A stretch of 64,000 nt of DNA from Bradyrhizobiaceae bacterium Ga0074131. Its GTDB lineage: Bacteria > Pseudomonadota > Alphaproteobacteria > Rhizobiales > Xanthobacteraceae. The number at the start of each line of letters is the position of its first letter. Positions within the stretch are counted from its first letter, which is position 1. Under the pieces are notes generated by a model, which was given only the letters and a program-made list of their open reading frames with translations, was not told the DNA's origin and searched no databases. Both the position numbers and the translations under genes were made by a program. Below, piece by piece: positions 35,945 to 45,803 of the stretch. The stretch spans positions 1 to 64,000 of the forward strand of contig LNEC01000019.1 of NCBI GenBank assembly GCA_001464035.1. Direction: 5' to 3'.

Positions 35945-36304
35945 TTACCAGTAACGCGGCCCAAACCCGAACCCGATCCCGATCGGGAATGCCGGCGGCG
36001 CATAATAGGGATACGGCCGATAGTAGTACGGGTAAGGCCGGTAATATGCCGGCCGCGCGTAATAGTAAGGCCGGTAATATGGCCGGTAGCCGTAACCGTA
36101 ATACGGGCGGTAGACATGCCGGTGGTACGGGCGATAGCCGTAGTACCGCCGATGGTAACGATGCGCGCTGAAGTCAGTCGCCCTCTGGGAGTCGGCCGTT
36201 TGCGTGGTTGCTTTTGGCGATGCCGCCACCGCTGACGCTGTCGCCACCGGGCCGCCAACGGCCAAGGCTGTGGTCACGATGGCTGCTGCGATCCATGTCT
36301 TCAT
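35945..36304 (-). CDS. Secreted Tyr/Pro/Arg-rich low-complexity protein
   Basis: Signal peptide MKTWIAAAIVTTALAVGGPVATASA; YRPYYRPYYYARPAYYRPYPYYYRPYPYYAPP. Confidence 0.7.
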   Translation of the reverse strand: MKTWIAAAIVTTALAVGGPVATASAVAASPKATTQTADSQRATDFSAHRYHRRYYGYRPYHRHVYRPYYGYGYRPYYRPYYYARPAYYRPYPYYYRPYPYYAPPAFPIGIGFGFGPRYW

Positions 36305-36478
36305 GGCATTCCTCCGTCAATTTCCGTACCTGCTCCACGCGCAACGGCATCAGTGGTTTCCCGGGCGAGCGTTGCGGCGCGGCATCTTAGCAAGAAATCG
36401 ACGCGCCGCTAACAGGCGTCGCTCACGCCCGCCGGACAACAGCGCGTGAGGTTAATGTTACCCGCGGCACCGCGCGAC

Positions 36479-36808
36479 CTAACCGCGCCGCCAATAGCAG
36501 TTCATGCGCGGCGTGATCACGGTGCCGCTCGGCCGGAATTCCTGCACATAGCTCACGGAGCAGTCGCGCACCGCACTGGGCCCAGGATTGTAGCGAGGGT
36601 AGACGTCCGGTCGCCACTCCTCACGCGGATAGACCGGCACGCGCCTGATCGCGCGGCGTCGCTGGGCCGAAGTATCGGCCGGCACCGCCTGCGCGACCCC
36701 GGTCCCCGAAGCCGCGGTCTGCGCCTGCGCGGCCGCCTCGGGCAGCAAGAGCCCGACCAAGGCCGCCAACAATGCCGCCGTCACCATCCGCATCATTACG
36801 TCCACCAC
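36479..36808 (-). CDS. Small exported hypothetical protein
   Basis: 109 aa; hydrophobic N-terminus; VYPREEWRPDVYPRYNPGPSAVRDCSVSYVQEFRPSGTVITPRMNCYWRRG. Confidence 0.65.
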   Translation of the reverse strand: MVDVMMRMVTAALLAALVGLLLPEAAAQAQTAASGTGVAQAVPADTSAQRRRAIRRVPVYPREEWRPDVYPRYNPGPSAVRDCSVSYVQEFRPSGTVITPRMNCYWRRG

Positions 36809-36920
36809 GTCCGCCGAAGCCTGTTGGTCACTGCAACGTCTCCGATTGCCGCACCGAGGTCAACTCGGTCGGGCCACAAACCGGTAGGCACGCCGGGGGA
36901 ACCCGCGTTAAACAGGCGCG

Positions 36921-37319
36921 ATGTGGAAAACGACAAAAGCGCCGTCGCTGGCCGAGATGGAAGCCATGGCGCACGAGATTTTCGAGCGCCTGCCGAAAGG
37001 CTTTCGTGCCCTGTGCGAGGGCGTGATCCTGCGCGTCGACGATTTCCCGACCGACGAGGTGCTGGCGGAAATGCAGGCGGAAAGCGAATTCGACCTGCTC
37101 GGCCTGTTTCAGGGCGTCGGATTGCCGTTCCGCAGCAATGACGACATCGCCCGCCTGCCCAACATGGTCTGGCTCTACCGCCGGCCGATCCTCGACTACT
37201 GGGCCGAGCACGAGGAGACGCTGGGCCATATCGTCCGCCACGTGCTGATTCACGAGATAGGCCACCATTTCGGGCTCTCGGATGACGACATGGAGGCGAT
37301 CGAGGCGCAGGCCGATTAG
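36921..37319 (+). CDS. Metallopeptidase family protein (zincin-like)
   Basis: 132 aa; HVLIHEIGHHFGLSDDDME. Confidence 0.92.
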   Translation: MWKTTKAPSLAEMEAMAHEIFERLPKGFRALCEGVILRVDDFPTDEVLAEMQAESEFDLLGLFQGVGLPFRSNDDIARLPNMVWLYRRPILDYWAEHEETLGHIVRHVLIHEIGHHFGLSDDDMEAIEAQAD

Positions 37320-37409
37320 GGCGCTTTGTACGGCGATTTTCGCTTTTATGACGGTCGCATTCGCGATAAACATCCGGGAAGCTGACCCCCTGGCCGAGAA
37401 GTGCAAACG

Positions 37410-38015
37410 ATGAACAAGTTCACCACGCTGGAAGGCGTCGCGGCACCGCTGAAGATCATCAATGTCGACACCGACATGGTGATCCCGAAGCAGTACCTGA
37501 AGACCATCAAGCGCACCGGCCTCGGCAAGGGGCTGTTCTCGGAACAGCGCTACAAGGATGACGGCAGCGAGAACCCGGATTTCATCCTCAACAAGCCCGC
37601 CTATCGCCACGCCAAGATCCTGGTCGCGGGCGATAATTTCGGCTGCGGTTCGAGCCGCGAGCACGCGCCCTGGGCGCTGCTGGATTTCGGCATCCGCTGC
37701 GTGATCTCGACTTCGTTCGGTGACATCTTCTACAACAACTGTTTCAAGAACGGCATCCTGCCGATCCGCGTCACCCAGGAAGACCTCGACAAATTGTTCG
37801 ACGATGCCGAACGCGGCGCCAATGCAACGCTGACGGTCGATCTCGGCAAGCAGGAAATCCGCGGCCCGGACGGCGGCACGGTGAAGTTCGAGATCGATCC
37901 GTTCCGCAAGCACTGCCTGATGAACGGCCTCGACGACATCGGCCTCACCATGGAGAAGAAGGCCTCGATCGACGCCTACGAGGCAAAGGCGAAGACCGCG
38001 CGCGCCTGGGCCTGA
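37410..38015 (+). CDS. leuD: 3-isopropylmalate dehydratase small subunit
   Basis: [43 protein letters not shown]. Confidence 0.97.
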   Translation: MNKFTTLEGVAAPLKIINVDTDMVIPKQYLKTIKRTGLGKGLFSEQRYKDDGSENPDFILNKPAYRHAKILVAGDNFGCGSSREHAPWALLDFGIRCVISTSFGDIFYNNCFKNGILPIRVTQEDLDKLFDDAERGANATLTVDLGKQEIRGPDGGTVKFEIDPFRKHCLMNGLDDIGLTMEKKASIDAYEAKAKTARAWA

Positions 38016-38063
38016 TCTCGCCAGCGAGCCCATTCGCTCGAAAGCGCCTGCGGAAGGTGATGC

Positions 38064-38876
38064 ATGCGGCCCGAAATCGTCACCTTCTGGCATGGTCCGC
38101 TCGATCGACTGCGCCGGACCTGCCTCGGCTCGCAGGTCGCCGCCGGCCATAACGTCACGGTCTACAGTTTCGAGCCGCTGGCGGGCTTGCCCGAGGGCGT
38201 CCGCAATGCCGGGGCGGAAGCGATCCTGCCGCACGCCTTCTCCGAAAAGCTTCGCCCGCCGCAACCGGACGGTTCCTGGCGCGACTGGACCACGCTGCAG
38301 TTCTCGGATTTTTTCCGGATGCGGCTGATGGCGCAACGCGCCGGACTATGGCTCGACGCCGATGTGCTGCTGCTCAGGCCGGTCGAGATCGATCCCGGCA
38401 AACCATTCTTCGCGTGGGAACGCCCGCGCCAGCTCGGCAACTCGGTGCTTTATCTGCCGCCGGACGACCCCATCGTCGCGGCGTTCGAAGCGCTGATACA
38501 GCAGGACGAGCTCACGCCGGACTGGCTGGCGCTGCGACATCGCCTGATCTTCAGCTGGCGCAAGCTGCGCGGCAAGTCGAACCGGCTCTCCGACATTCGC
38601 GTCGCGATCTTCGGGCCGGCGGCACTCACCGCACTGGCCGCGCGCGGCGGCGAACTCGGTTACGCCTTGCCGAAGAAATCGTTCTACGCCGTTCATGCCG
38701 ACCCAAAAATGTTCTTCGATCCTTCCGATTTCGCGAGCTTGATCTCCGACCCCGAGATAGCCGGGCTGCACATTTCGCCGAAGGGGCGCGGCAACCAGCC
38801 GCCGCAGCCCGGCAGCCTCTATGCGTGGGCGGCGGAGCGGTTTGGCCGGCCTTTACCCTCCGGCCGACTTGTTTGA
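38064..38876 (+). CDS. Glycosyltransferase with DXD-type sugar-binding region (capsule/LPS transferase-like)
   Basis: 270 aa; FWHGPLDRLRRTCLGSQVAAGHNVTVYSFE; GLWLDADVLLLRP. Confidence 0.8.
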   Translation: MRPEIVTFWHGPLDRLRRTCLGSQVAAGHNVTVYSFEPLAGLPEGVRNAGAEAILPHAFSEKLRPPQPDGSWRDWTTLQFSDFFRMRLMAQRAGLWLDADVLLLRPVEIDPGKPFFAWERPRQLGNSVLYLPPDDPIVAAFEALIQQDELTPDWLALRHRLIFSWRKLRGKSNRLSDIRVAIFGPAALTALAARGGELGYALPKKSFYAVHADPKMFFDPSDFASLISDPEIAGLHISPKGRGNQPPQPGSLYAWAAERFGRPLPSGRLV

Positions 38877-38945
38877 TCTACCGCAACGACCCGTCCTGCC
38901 GTTTGCACTCATATTGATCAAATACTGCCGTCAGCGGAGGGTCCC

Positions 38946-39371
38946 ATGAGCGCCCAAGACAAGTCCACCGACAAGCCGTTTCCCGTCGTCCAGTTCCTGG
39001 TCGATACCTTCGGCAACTGGCTCAACCACCGCCGCGAACTCAGCGAGATCCGACAGCTGGACCGAAGCGATTTCGACCGCATCGCCAGCGACTTGCGGGT
39101 GTCTCCGGTCGAGCTCGATACGCTGGTCCGGCAGGGGCCGCATGCCGCGGACGAGTTGCCGAGGCTGCTCAAGGCCCTCGGCATCGACGAAGCCGATCTG
39201 GCGCGCACCCAAACCCTGGTGCTGCGGGACATGGAGCGCGTCTGCGCCATGTGCGCCAGCAAGCGGCAATGCGACCGCGATCTCGCCGCCGGCACGTCGG
39301 CGGAGCATTATGAGGGTTATTGCCTCAACGCGCCCACCATCGACAGCCTGGATCAACCGGTGAAACAATAA
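38946..39371 (+). CDS. DUF6455-like protein with Cys cluster
   Basis: 141 aa; LRQLDRSDFDRIASDL-type region and CAMCASKRQCDRDL...YCLNAPT. Confidence 0.7.
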   Translation: MSAQDKSTDKPFPVVQFLVDTFGNWLNHRRELSEIRQLDRSDFDRIASDLRVSPVELDTLVRQGPHAADELPRLLKALGIDEADLARTQTLVLRDMERVCAMCASKRQCDRDLAAGTSAEHYEGYCLNAPTIDSLDQPVKQ

Positions 39372-39389
39372 GGTCGGCGCCTCAAATCG

Positions 39390-39752
39390 GTGGATCAAAT
39401 GAGAATGTCGCGCACGGTCTGGATACGCGTGGTGCTGGCCGTCGCGATCGCGCTGGCGGCACTGTTCTTCATCCGCTTGCACAATGCCGGCGGCGCGTCC
39501 TCCGACAGCGCGACGGCGGGATATCGGCTGGCCACCGCCTGGTGCAAGGACTGTCACTCGATCGAGCCGGCGACCGCGGGCGCCATCACCGGCCCACCGG
39601 ATTTCACCGGGATCGCCAACCGGCACTCGACCACCGCGCTGTCGCTGAGAGTGTTCCTGCAAACCAGCCACCCCACCATGCCGAACCTCATCCTGAAGCC
39701 CGATGAGACCGACAGCCTGGTGAATTACATCCTGAGCCTGAAGCGCAATTAG
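39390..39752 (+). CDS. Membrane-anchored c-type cytochrome
   Basis: N-terminal TM, CKDCH heme-binding motif, HPTMPNLILKPDETDSLVNYILSL. Confidence 0.9.
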   Translation: MDQMRMSRTVWIRVVLAVAIALAALFFIRLHNAGGASSDSATAGYRLATAWCKDCHSIEPATAGAITGPPDFTGIANRHSTTALSLRVFLQTSHPTMPNLILKPDETDSLVNYILSLKRN

Positions 39753-39762
39753 TTAGACTAGT

Positions 39763-39876
39763 GCCCGGACGCGGCGCAGCGCCTGCCGCAGGCTTTTGCA
39801 CAAATCGCGAAAACAACCCCATGCAAAGTAGAATGCCTCGACTCGCAGCACTCGTGCTGCGCTGCGTCCGGGCAGA
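39763..39876. repeat. Palindromic intergenic element
   Basis: Outer arms GCCCGGACGC and GCGTCCGGGC plus GCGCAG extension. Confidence 0.6.
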
Positions 39877-39977
39877 AGAAACATGGTCCGTCGTCGCGCC
39901 CCCAGCCTGATCCCGTCCCGCTAGGGCCCATTTTCCTCACGGTGAGGGGTCGCCTCGGGATACAGAAGAAGCCCGGA

Positions 39978-40853
39978 CTACGGCGGCGCCGTCGCCGCGA
40001 TCGCGTCGGCGATCGCGATCGTGCGCCTGGCCATATCGGCGTGCAGCCGCTCCACCATCTGGCCGTCGAGTGAAATCGCGCCGCGTGCCGCGTTCTCCGG
40101 CCGTTCGAACGCTGCGATGATCTCGCGGGCGCGCGCGACTTCCTCCGCCGGCGGCGTGAAGATCGCGTTGCAGGCCTCGATCTGGCCGGGATGGATCAGC
40201 GTCTTGCCGTCGAAGCCGAGATCGCGGGCCTGCGTGCATTCCTGGCCAAAACCGTCGACATTGCTGAAATCGCTGTAGGGTCCATCGAGAATTTCGAGGC
40301 CGTGCAGGCGGGCGGCGAGGATGCAATGCGTGATCATCGGGATCATCGCCGCGCGGCCCGGCCGCATCCGGATCCGCGTCTCGCGCGAAATATCGTTTGG
40401 CCCGAACACGAAGCCGGCGAGCCGCACGTCGCGCGAGGCGGCGGCGAGTTCTTCGGCGTGCAGCACCGCGCGCGCGGTCTCGATCATCGCCCAGACCCGG
40501 ATCGATACATCGGCGTCGATATCGCTGAGGCGATCGGCGACGGTCCCGAGATCCCCGACGCTGGAAATCTTCGGCACCAGAATGCCGTCGGGCCGCGCCC
40601 TGCCGGCCATGACGACGTCATCGATCCACCACGGCGAATCCAGAGCGTTGATGCGGATCAGCACTTCGCGCCTGCCGAAGCCGCCCTTGGCGATCGCCTG
40701 CGCGATCTGCTCGCGCGCCATCGCCTTGGCGTCGGGCGCCACCGAATCCTCGAGGTCGAGGATGATGCCGTCGGCGGGGAGATTGCGGGCCTTTTCCAGC
40801 GCCCGCGCGTTCGATCCCGGCATGAACAGCAGGCTGCGGCGCGGACGGATCAT
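39978..40853 (-). CDS. HpcH/HpaI aldolase / CoA ester lyase (CitE-like)
   Basis: MIRPRRSLLFMPGSNARALEKARNLPADGIILDLEDSVAP. Confidence 0.93.
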   Translation of the reverse strand: MIRPRRSLLFMPGSNARALEKARNLPADGIILDLEDSVAPDAKAMAREQIAQAIAKGGFGRREVLIRINALDSPWWIDDVVMAGRARPDGILVPKISSVGDLGTVADRLSDIDADVSIRVWAMIETARAVLHAEELAAASRDVRLAGFVFGPNDISRETRIRMRPGRAAMIPMITHCILAARLHGLEILDGPYSDFSNVDGFGQECTQARDLGFDGKTLIHPGQIEACNAIFTPPAEEVARAREIIAAFERPENAARGAISLDGQMVERLHADMARRTIAIADAIAATAPP

Positions 40854-40951
40854 GGCCGGTTTCCCTTCAACTCCCGTATCCCTCGCGATAACATTTCGAT
40901 GGGTCGTCCGAAAGGCTTGTTCCGGCTTGCACCATATGGTTAGCAACTGGC

Positions 40952-41596
40952 ATGTCATTCCCTAAACATCTGCTGGAGGGCTACCGGACCTTCACCTCGC
41001 AGCGGCTGCCGACCGAACAGACGCGCTATCGCGAACTGTCCGAGCGGGGCCAGTCGCCCGCGGTGATGGTGATCGGCTGCTGCGATTCCCGGGTATCGCC
41101 CGAAGTGATCTTCGACGCCGGCCCCGGCGAATTGTTCGTGGTGCGCAACGTCGCCAACCTGGTGCCGGTGTACCAGCCCGACGGCGGCGCCCATGGCGTC
41201 TCGGCGGCGCTGGAATATGCGGTCAACGTGCTCCGCATCAAGCATATCGTGGTGCTCGGCCATGCTCAATGCGGCGGCATTCGCGCCTTCATCGACGATA
41301 TCGAGCCGCTGTCGCCGGGCGATTTCATCGGACGGTGGATGGCGATGTTCATCAAGCCGGGCGAGGTCGTCGCGCAGCGCGAGCAGGAAACGATGCAGGA
41401 ATTCATCATCCGCATCGAGAAGGCCGCGATCCATCGCAGCCTGGAGAACCTGATGACGTTTCCGTTCGTGCGGACGCTGGTGGAAAAAGGCGGGCTGCAC
41501 CTGCACGGCGCCTATTTCGGCGTCGCCGAGGGCTCGCTGTTCCTGCTCGATCAGGCAACGAAGGAATTTCGCAGCGTCGGGGATGCAGGCGAATGA
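40952..41596 (+). CDS. Beta-carbonic anhydrase
   Basis: MVIGCCDSRVSPE; VVLGHAQCGGIRAF. Confidence 0.95.
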   Translation: MSFPKHLLEGYRTFTSQRLPTEQTRYRELSERGQSPAVMVIGCCDSRVSPEVIFDAGPGELFVVRNVANLVPVYQPDGGAHGVSAALEYAVNVLRIKHIVVLGHAQCGGIRAFIDDIEPLSPGDFIGRWMAMFIKPGEVVAQREQETMQEFIIRIEKAAIHRSLENLMTFPFVRTLVEKGGLHLHGAYFGVAEGSLFLLDQATKEFRSVGDAGE

Positions 41597-41634
41597 AATG
41601 GCAAACAGGTTGCCCCACTCCACCCCTCCCCTCG

Positions 41635-42174
41635 CTATTTGTTGCCCCAGCGGTCGGACAGCGCCAGCACCAGAGTTGAAATCACGAACACCAGATGCAC
41701 GGCGACCAGCCAACCCAGCTTCTGGGCATCGAAGGCGGCGTCGATGTTCATGAATGCTTTGAGGACTTGAATCGCCGAGATCGCGACGATGGAAGCCAGC
41801 AGCTTCTGCTTCAGGGCGGCGAAATCCACCTTGGTCATCCATTCCGGCCAGTTGGGATGGCGGCGTGGGTCTATTCGCGATACGAAATTCTCGTAGCCGG
41901 AAAACACCACGATCAGGATCAGATTTCCGGTCAGCGTTACGTCGATCAGGGACAACGCGCCCAGAATGATGTCAGCCTCCTTGGCGGAAGGCGCGTTCAG
42001 GATGAACTCGAACAGTAGCAGAGCGAACTTGTACAGCAGCACCGCAAGCGTGATGACGAGGCCAAGATAGAACGGCGCCATCAGCCAGCGGCTGTTGAAG
42101 AGTACGCTTTCGAGCAGGCCGACGGCGCGATTGGCCGAAGGGTTCGGAGGATAGGGGACCGGCTGTTCCGTCAT
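41635..42174 (-). CDS. YqhA/UPF0114 family membrane protein
   Basis: ESVLFNSRWLMAPFYLGLVITLAVLLYKF; VFSGYENFVSRID; start at MTEQPVPYPP. Confidence 0.92.
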   Translation of the reverse strand: MTEQPVPYPPNPSANRAVGLLESVLFNSRWLMAPFYLGLVITLAVLLYKFALLLFEFILNAPSAKEADIILGALSLIDVTLTGNLILIVVFSGYENFVSRIDPRRHPNWPEWMTKVDFAALKQKLLASIVAISAIQVLKAFMNIDAAFDAQKLGWLVAVHLVFVISTLVLALSDRWGNK

Positions 42175-42215
42175 TGCAACTCCCGACCCGCAATCCCCCT
42201 GCCGACGCAGCCCCT

Positions 42216-43250
42216 TTACGCCGCCTTCTTCTTGGCGTTGATCAGCTTGCGGTTGATCAGGCATTCGGCGATCTGCACCGCGTTCAGCGCGGCACCCTTG
42301 CGCAGATTGTCCGACACGCACCACAGCACCAGGCCGTTTTCCACCGTCGGATCGGTGCGGATTCGGCTGATATAGGTGGCGTCCTCGCCGGCGGCTTCAT
42401 AGGGGGTGACGTAGCCGCCCGGCTCGTGTTTATCGATCACGAGGCAGCCCGGCGCGTTGCGCAGGATGTCGCGCGCCTCATCGGCAGAGATCGGATTTTC
42501 GAACTCGATCGTGACGGCTTCGGAATGGCCGACGAACACCGGCACCCGCACGCAGGTCGCCGTGAGCTTGATTTTGGGATCAAGAATCTTCTTGGTCTCC
42601 ATCATCATCTTCCATTCTTCCTTGGTGTAACCGTCCTCCATGAACACGTCGATTTCGGGAATCACGTTGAAGGCGATGCGCTTGGGAAATTTCTTGTTGA
42701 TCAACTCGCTGTTGGTGTAGACCGCCTTGGTCTGCGAAAACAGTTCGTCCATGGCGTCCTTGCCGGCGCCCGACACCGATTGATAGGTCGAGACCACGAC
42801 CCGCTTGATCACGGCCTTGTCGTGCAGCGGCTTCAGCGCGACCACGAGCTGCGCGGTCGAGCAGTTCGGGTTGGCGATGATGTTCTTCTTGACGAAGCCG
42901 GCGACCGCGTCCGCATTGACCTCGGGCACGATCAGCGGCACGTCCGGATCCATCCGCCATGCCGACGAATTGTCGATCACCACCGCGCCGGCGGCGCCGA
43001 TCTTCGGTGACCATTCCTTCGACACCGCGCCGCCCGCCGACATCAGGCAGATATCGACGTCGCTGAAATCGAAATGCTCGAGCGCTTTGCATTTCAGGGT
43101 GCGGTCGCCATAGGACACTTCGACGCCCATGCTGCGGCGCGAGGCCAGCGCCACCACCTCGTCAGCCGGGAATTTGCGTTCGTCCAGGATGTTGAGCATT
43201 TCCCGCCCGACATTGCCGGTTGCTCCGACCAGCGCGACTTTGTAACCCAT
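42216..43250 (-). CDS. asd: Aspartate-semialdehyde dehydrogenase
   Basis: VALVGATGNVGREMLNIL; NPNCSTAQLV. Confidence 0.97.
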   Translation of the reverse strand: MGYKVALVGATGNVGREMLNILDERKFPADEVVALASRRSMGVEVSYGDRTLKCKALEHFDFSDVDICLMSAGGAVSKEWSPKIGAAGAVVIDNSSAWRMDPDVPLIVPEVNADAVAGFVKKNIIANPNCSTAQLVVALKPLHDKAVIKRVVVSTYQSVSGAGKDAMDELFSQTKAVYTNSELINKKFPKRIAFNVIPEIDVFMEDGYTKEEWKMMMETKKILDPKIKLTATCVRVPVFVGHSEAVTIEFENPISADEARDILRNAPGCLVIDKHEPGGYVTPYEAAGEDATYISRIRTDPTVENGLVLWCVSDNLRKGAALNAVQIAECLINRKLINAKKKAA

Positions 43251-43475
43251 CGTTCACTCTCCGACGAAAATGCTCACCCGCCGCCCGAAGCGGAAAGGGA
43301 AGAGGCAGCGCTTCTATGCGAGAAACGCCCTTAAGACAACGTTAGACCCGAGACCCCTTCCGGTGCCCGGTCTTGCCCCGGCGCCCGATGCGATCGTTTG
43401 GCTTTCCCTGCCAACACCCACTATCCGAGCAGGATACATCCAGCGCTGAGCAGCCTTGCAGATGAATGCTGCGGC

Positions 43476-43740
43476 ATGCTGGCGCGTCTGATTGCCTATG
43501 TAGGAGCGCTAGCGCTGCTTGCCATCGCCGGCGTCCATCGGGGGGCGATTGCCCGAGATTGCCGACGCCGCGCCGGCGGAGGGGCGTGGACTGGCGCCAG
43601 CGCCCGGCATTTCCCGTCGATTCATCAGTTAGAACAGAATCTTATGAGGTCTTCCGACCTTCCGAAGGGGGCTGCAAGGATGTCTTGCGCTGAGCCCTCC
43701 CAGGGTCTCGCCGAATGCGCGACAGCTGCGCCGCCGCCCG
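43476..43740 (+). pseudogene. Frameshifted remnant of a small exported protein gene
   Basis: Coding-like peptide continues through three frames: MLARLIAYVGALALLAIAGVH / LPEIADAAPAEGRGLAPA / PAFPVDSSVRTESYEVFRPSEGGCKDVLR. Confidence 0.45.
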
Positions 43741-43955
43741 CCTTATCGGTCGATGGTTGACCGTTCCGCGAACCCGCTTCGGTGCGGCACGCTGTGGGCG
43801 CGCGTTCGCCAAGGCGTTGGTTTTTATGAAACTTTTTAACCCGCTCCTGCATTATTGTGACGTGGTGTGGCGCAATTGACCTAGCGTCGATGTCACCGCT
43901 GCGGTTAAGATGGCTGCAAATCGGATATGGCGGTCCGGCCGCCCGTGAGGACCTG

Positions 43956-44336
43956 ATGACCCTGAAATTCCCTGCTGCGACCAAGGTTGCGGCGTTGCTG
44001 GCCGCCGCAGCGGTTGTCGCGATCAGCTTTGATGTCACTTCGGCGGGCGCACAGACGAGATACGACCGCGATGGCCGGCCCTACTACGGCAGCCAGGGCC
44101 CGAACCGGTCCTACCAGCAGGGACCGCGCACGCGCGTCTACGTCACCACGCGCTCCTGGCTCGACGCCGGCACCGAAGTGTTGCCGGGCGACCGCAAGTT
44201 TCAGGACTACGCATTCCCGCCGGCGCTGGGATACCCGTCATTCGCCCGCGAGAACCTGAATCGCCCGATCGATCGTCAGCCGCTGAACCCGCCGTCCGAC
44301 ATGGGCGGCTATCCGACCCGGTTCCCGCTGTATTGA
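43956..44336 (+). CDS. Exported hypothetical protein
   Basis: Signal peptide MTLKFPAATKVAALLAAAAVVAISFDVTSAGAQ; 126 aa. Confidence 0.7.
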   Translation: MTLKFPAATKVAALLAAAAVVAISFDVTSAGAQTRYDRDGRPYYGSQGPNRSYQQGPRTRVYVTTRSWLDAGTEVLPGDRKFQDYAFPPALGYPSFARENLNRPIDRQPLNPPSDMGGYPTRFPLY

Positions 44337-44463
44337 TTGCGAGATCGTAAAGTGGGCAGAGGCGCGCGCTTGCGCCCTGCCCCCCATTTCAAGCTTTGAA
44401 GGACGCTTCGAGTTGACGGTGGGCACGCGCATGCGCTTTGCCCACCTTGTGGATTCGCTGTTT

Positions 44464-45576
44464 TTACGCGTGCAACGCCTGCAGCTCTTGCAAGATCGCC
44501 TCACCCATCTGCGTCGTATTCACCGCGGTGGTACCCTCCGACCTGATGTCGGCGGTACGCAGACCCTTTGCCAGCACAGCCGCAATGGCAGCGTCGAGCT
44601 TGTCGGCCAGTCCGTCCATGTCGAACGAATAGCGCAGCGCCATCCCGAATGAGGCGATCATCGCGATCGGGTTGGCGGCGCCGGTGCCGGCGATATCCGG
44701 CGCCGAGCCGTGCACAGGTTCGAACAGCGCGCGGCGCTTTTTGGTCTTGACGTCGATTTCGCCGAGCGAAGCCGACGGCAGCATGCCGAGCGACCCCGTC
44801 AGCATCGCCGCGATGTCCGAGAGCATGTCGCCGAACAGATTGTCGGTGACGATGACGTCGAACTGCTTCGGCCATTTCACCAGATTCATGCCGCCGGAAT
44901 CGGCCAGCTGATGCTCGAGCTGCACGTCCTTGTACTCGCGCGCATGCACCTGGGTGACCACCTCGTTCCAGAGTACGCCCGACTTCATGACGTTGCGCTT
45001 TTCCATCGAGGTCAGCTTGTTGCGACGTTTTCGCGCGAGATCGAAAGCGACCCGGGCGATGCGCTCGATCTCATAGGTGTCGTAGACCTGGGTGTCGATG
45101 GCGCGCTTCTGGCCGTTGCCGAGATCGGTGATGGTTTTCGGCTCGCCGAAATAGACCCCGCCGGTAAGTTCGCGCACGATCATGATGTCGAGGCCCTCGA
45201 CCACCTCGCGCTTCAGGCTGGAGGCATCCGCCAGCGCCGGATAACACACCGCGGGGCGCAGATTGGCGAACAGCGCGAGCTCCTTGCGCAGCCGCAGCAG
45301 GCCGGCCTCCGGGCGCGCGTCATAGGGGACGCTGTCCCATTTCGGGCCGCCGACCGCGCCGAAGATCACGGCATCGGCGGCCATCGCCTGCGCCATGGTG
45401 GCATCGGTGATGCTCTGCCGGCTCGCGTCATAGGCCGAGCCGCCGACCAGCCCCTGCTCGGTCGCGAAATGCGCGATGCCCTGCGCGTTGAGCCAATCAA
45501 TCAGGCGTTTCACTTCCGCCATCACTTCGGGGCCGATTCCGTCGCCGGGCAGCAGCAGCAGTTTATGCGTGGCCAT
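44464..45576 (-). CDS. leuB: 3-isopropylmalate dehydrogenase
   Basis: [46 protein letters not shown]. Confidence 0.97.
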   Translation of the reverse strand: MATHKLLLLPGDGIGPEVMAEVKRLIDWLNAQGIAHFATEQGLVGGSAYDASRQSITDATMAQAMAADAVIFGAVGGPKWDSVPYDARPEAGLLRLRKELALFANLRPAVCYPALADASSLKREVVEGLDIMIVRELTGGVYFGEPKTITDLGNGQKRAIDTQVYDTYEIERIARVAFDLARKRRNKLTSMEKRNVMKSGVLWNEVVTQVHAREYKDVQLEHQLADSGGMNLVKWPKQFDVIVTDNLFGDMLSDIAAMLTGSLGMLPSASLGEIDVKTKKRRALFEPVHGSAPDIAGTGAANPIAMIASFGMALRYSFDMDGLADKLDAAIAAVLAKGLRTADIRSEGTTAVNTTQMGEAILQELQALHA

Positions 45577-45600
45577 GGTTCGTTACCTCATCCAACTCGT

Positions 45601-45697
45601 CATGCCCGGCCTTGTGCCGGGCATCCACGTCTTCCTTGTCTGGTGAAAACAGGACGTGGATGGCCGGGACAAGCCGGACAAGCCCGGCCATGACGAA
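45601..45697. repeat. Palindromic intergenic element upstream of leuB
   Basis: ATGCCCGGC-CTTGT-GCCGGGCAT; CCACGTC/GACGTGG; TGGCCGGG..CCCGGCCA. Confidence 0.7.
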
Positions 45698-45803
45698 GAC
45701 TGTGATTACCGCGCGAGTGCTAATGCGCCCGGGGCGGATTGGCAAGGCGGCCTGCTTGAGCGACAATTCGCCTTGCGAGCAAGCCCGCCCCAAGACGGAC
45801 CCC

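Noticed and set aside
38910-38920. TTGATCAA as a FixK/FNR box
   Set aside because: Half-sites are adjacent; FixK/FNR boxes need a 4-nt gap between TTGAT and ATCAA
43398-43760. 120-aa + ORF as an intact gene
   Set aside because: Only the first part looks coding; likely a frameshifted remnant, so listed as pseudogene
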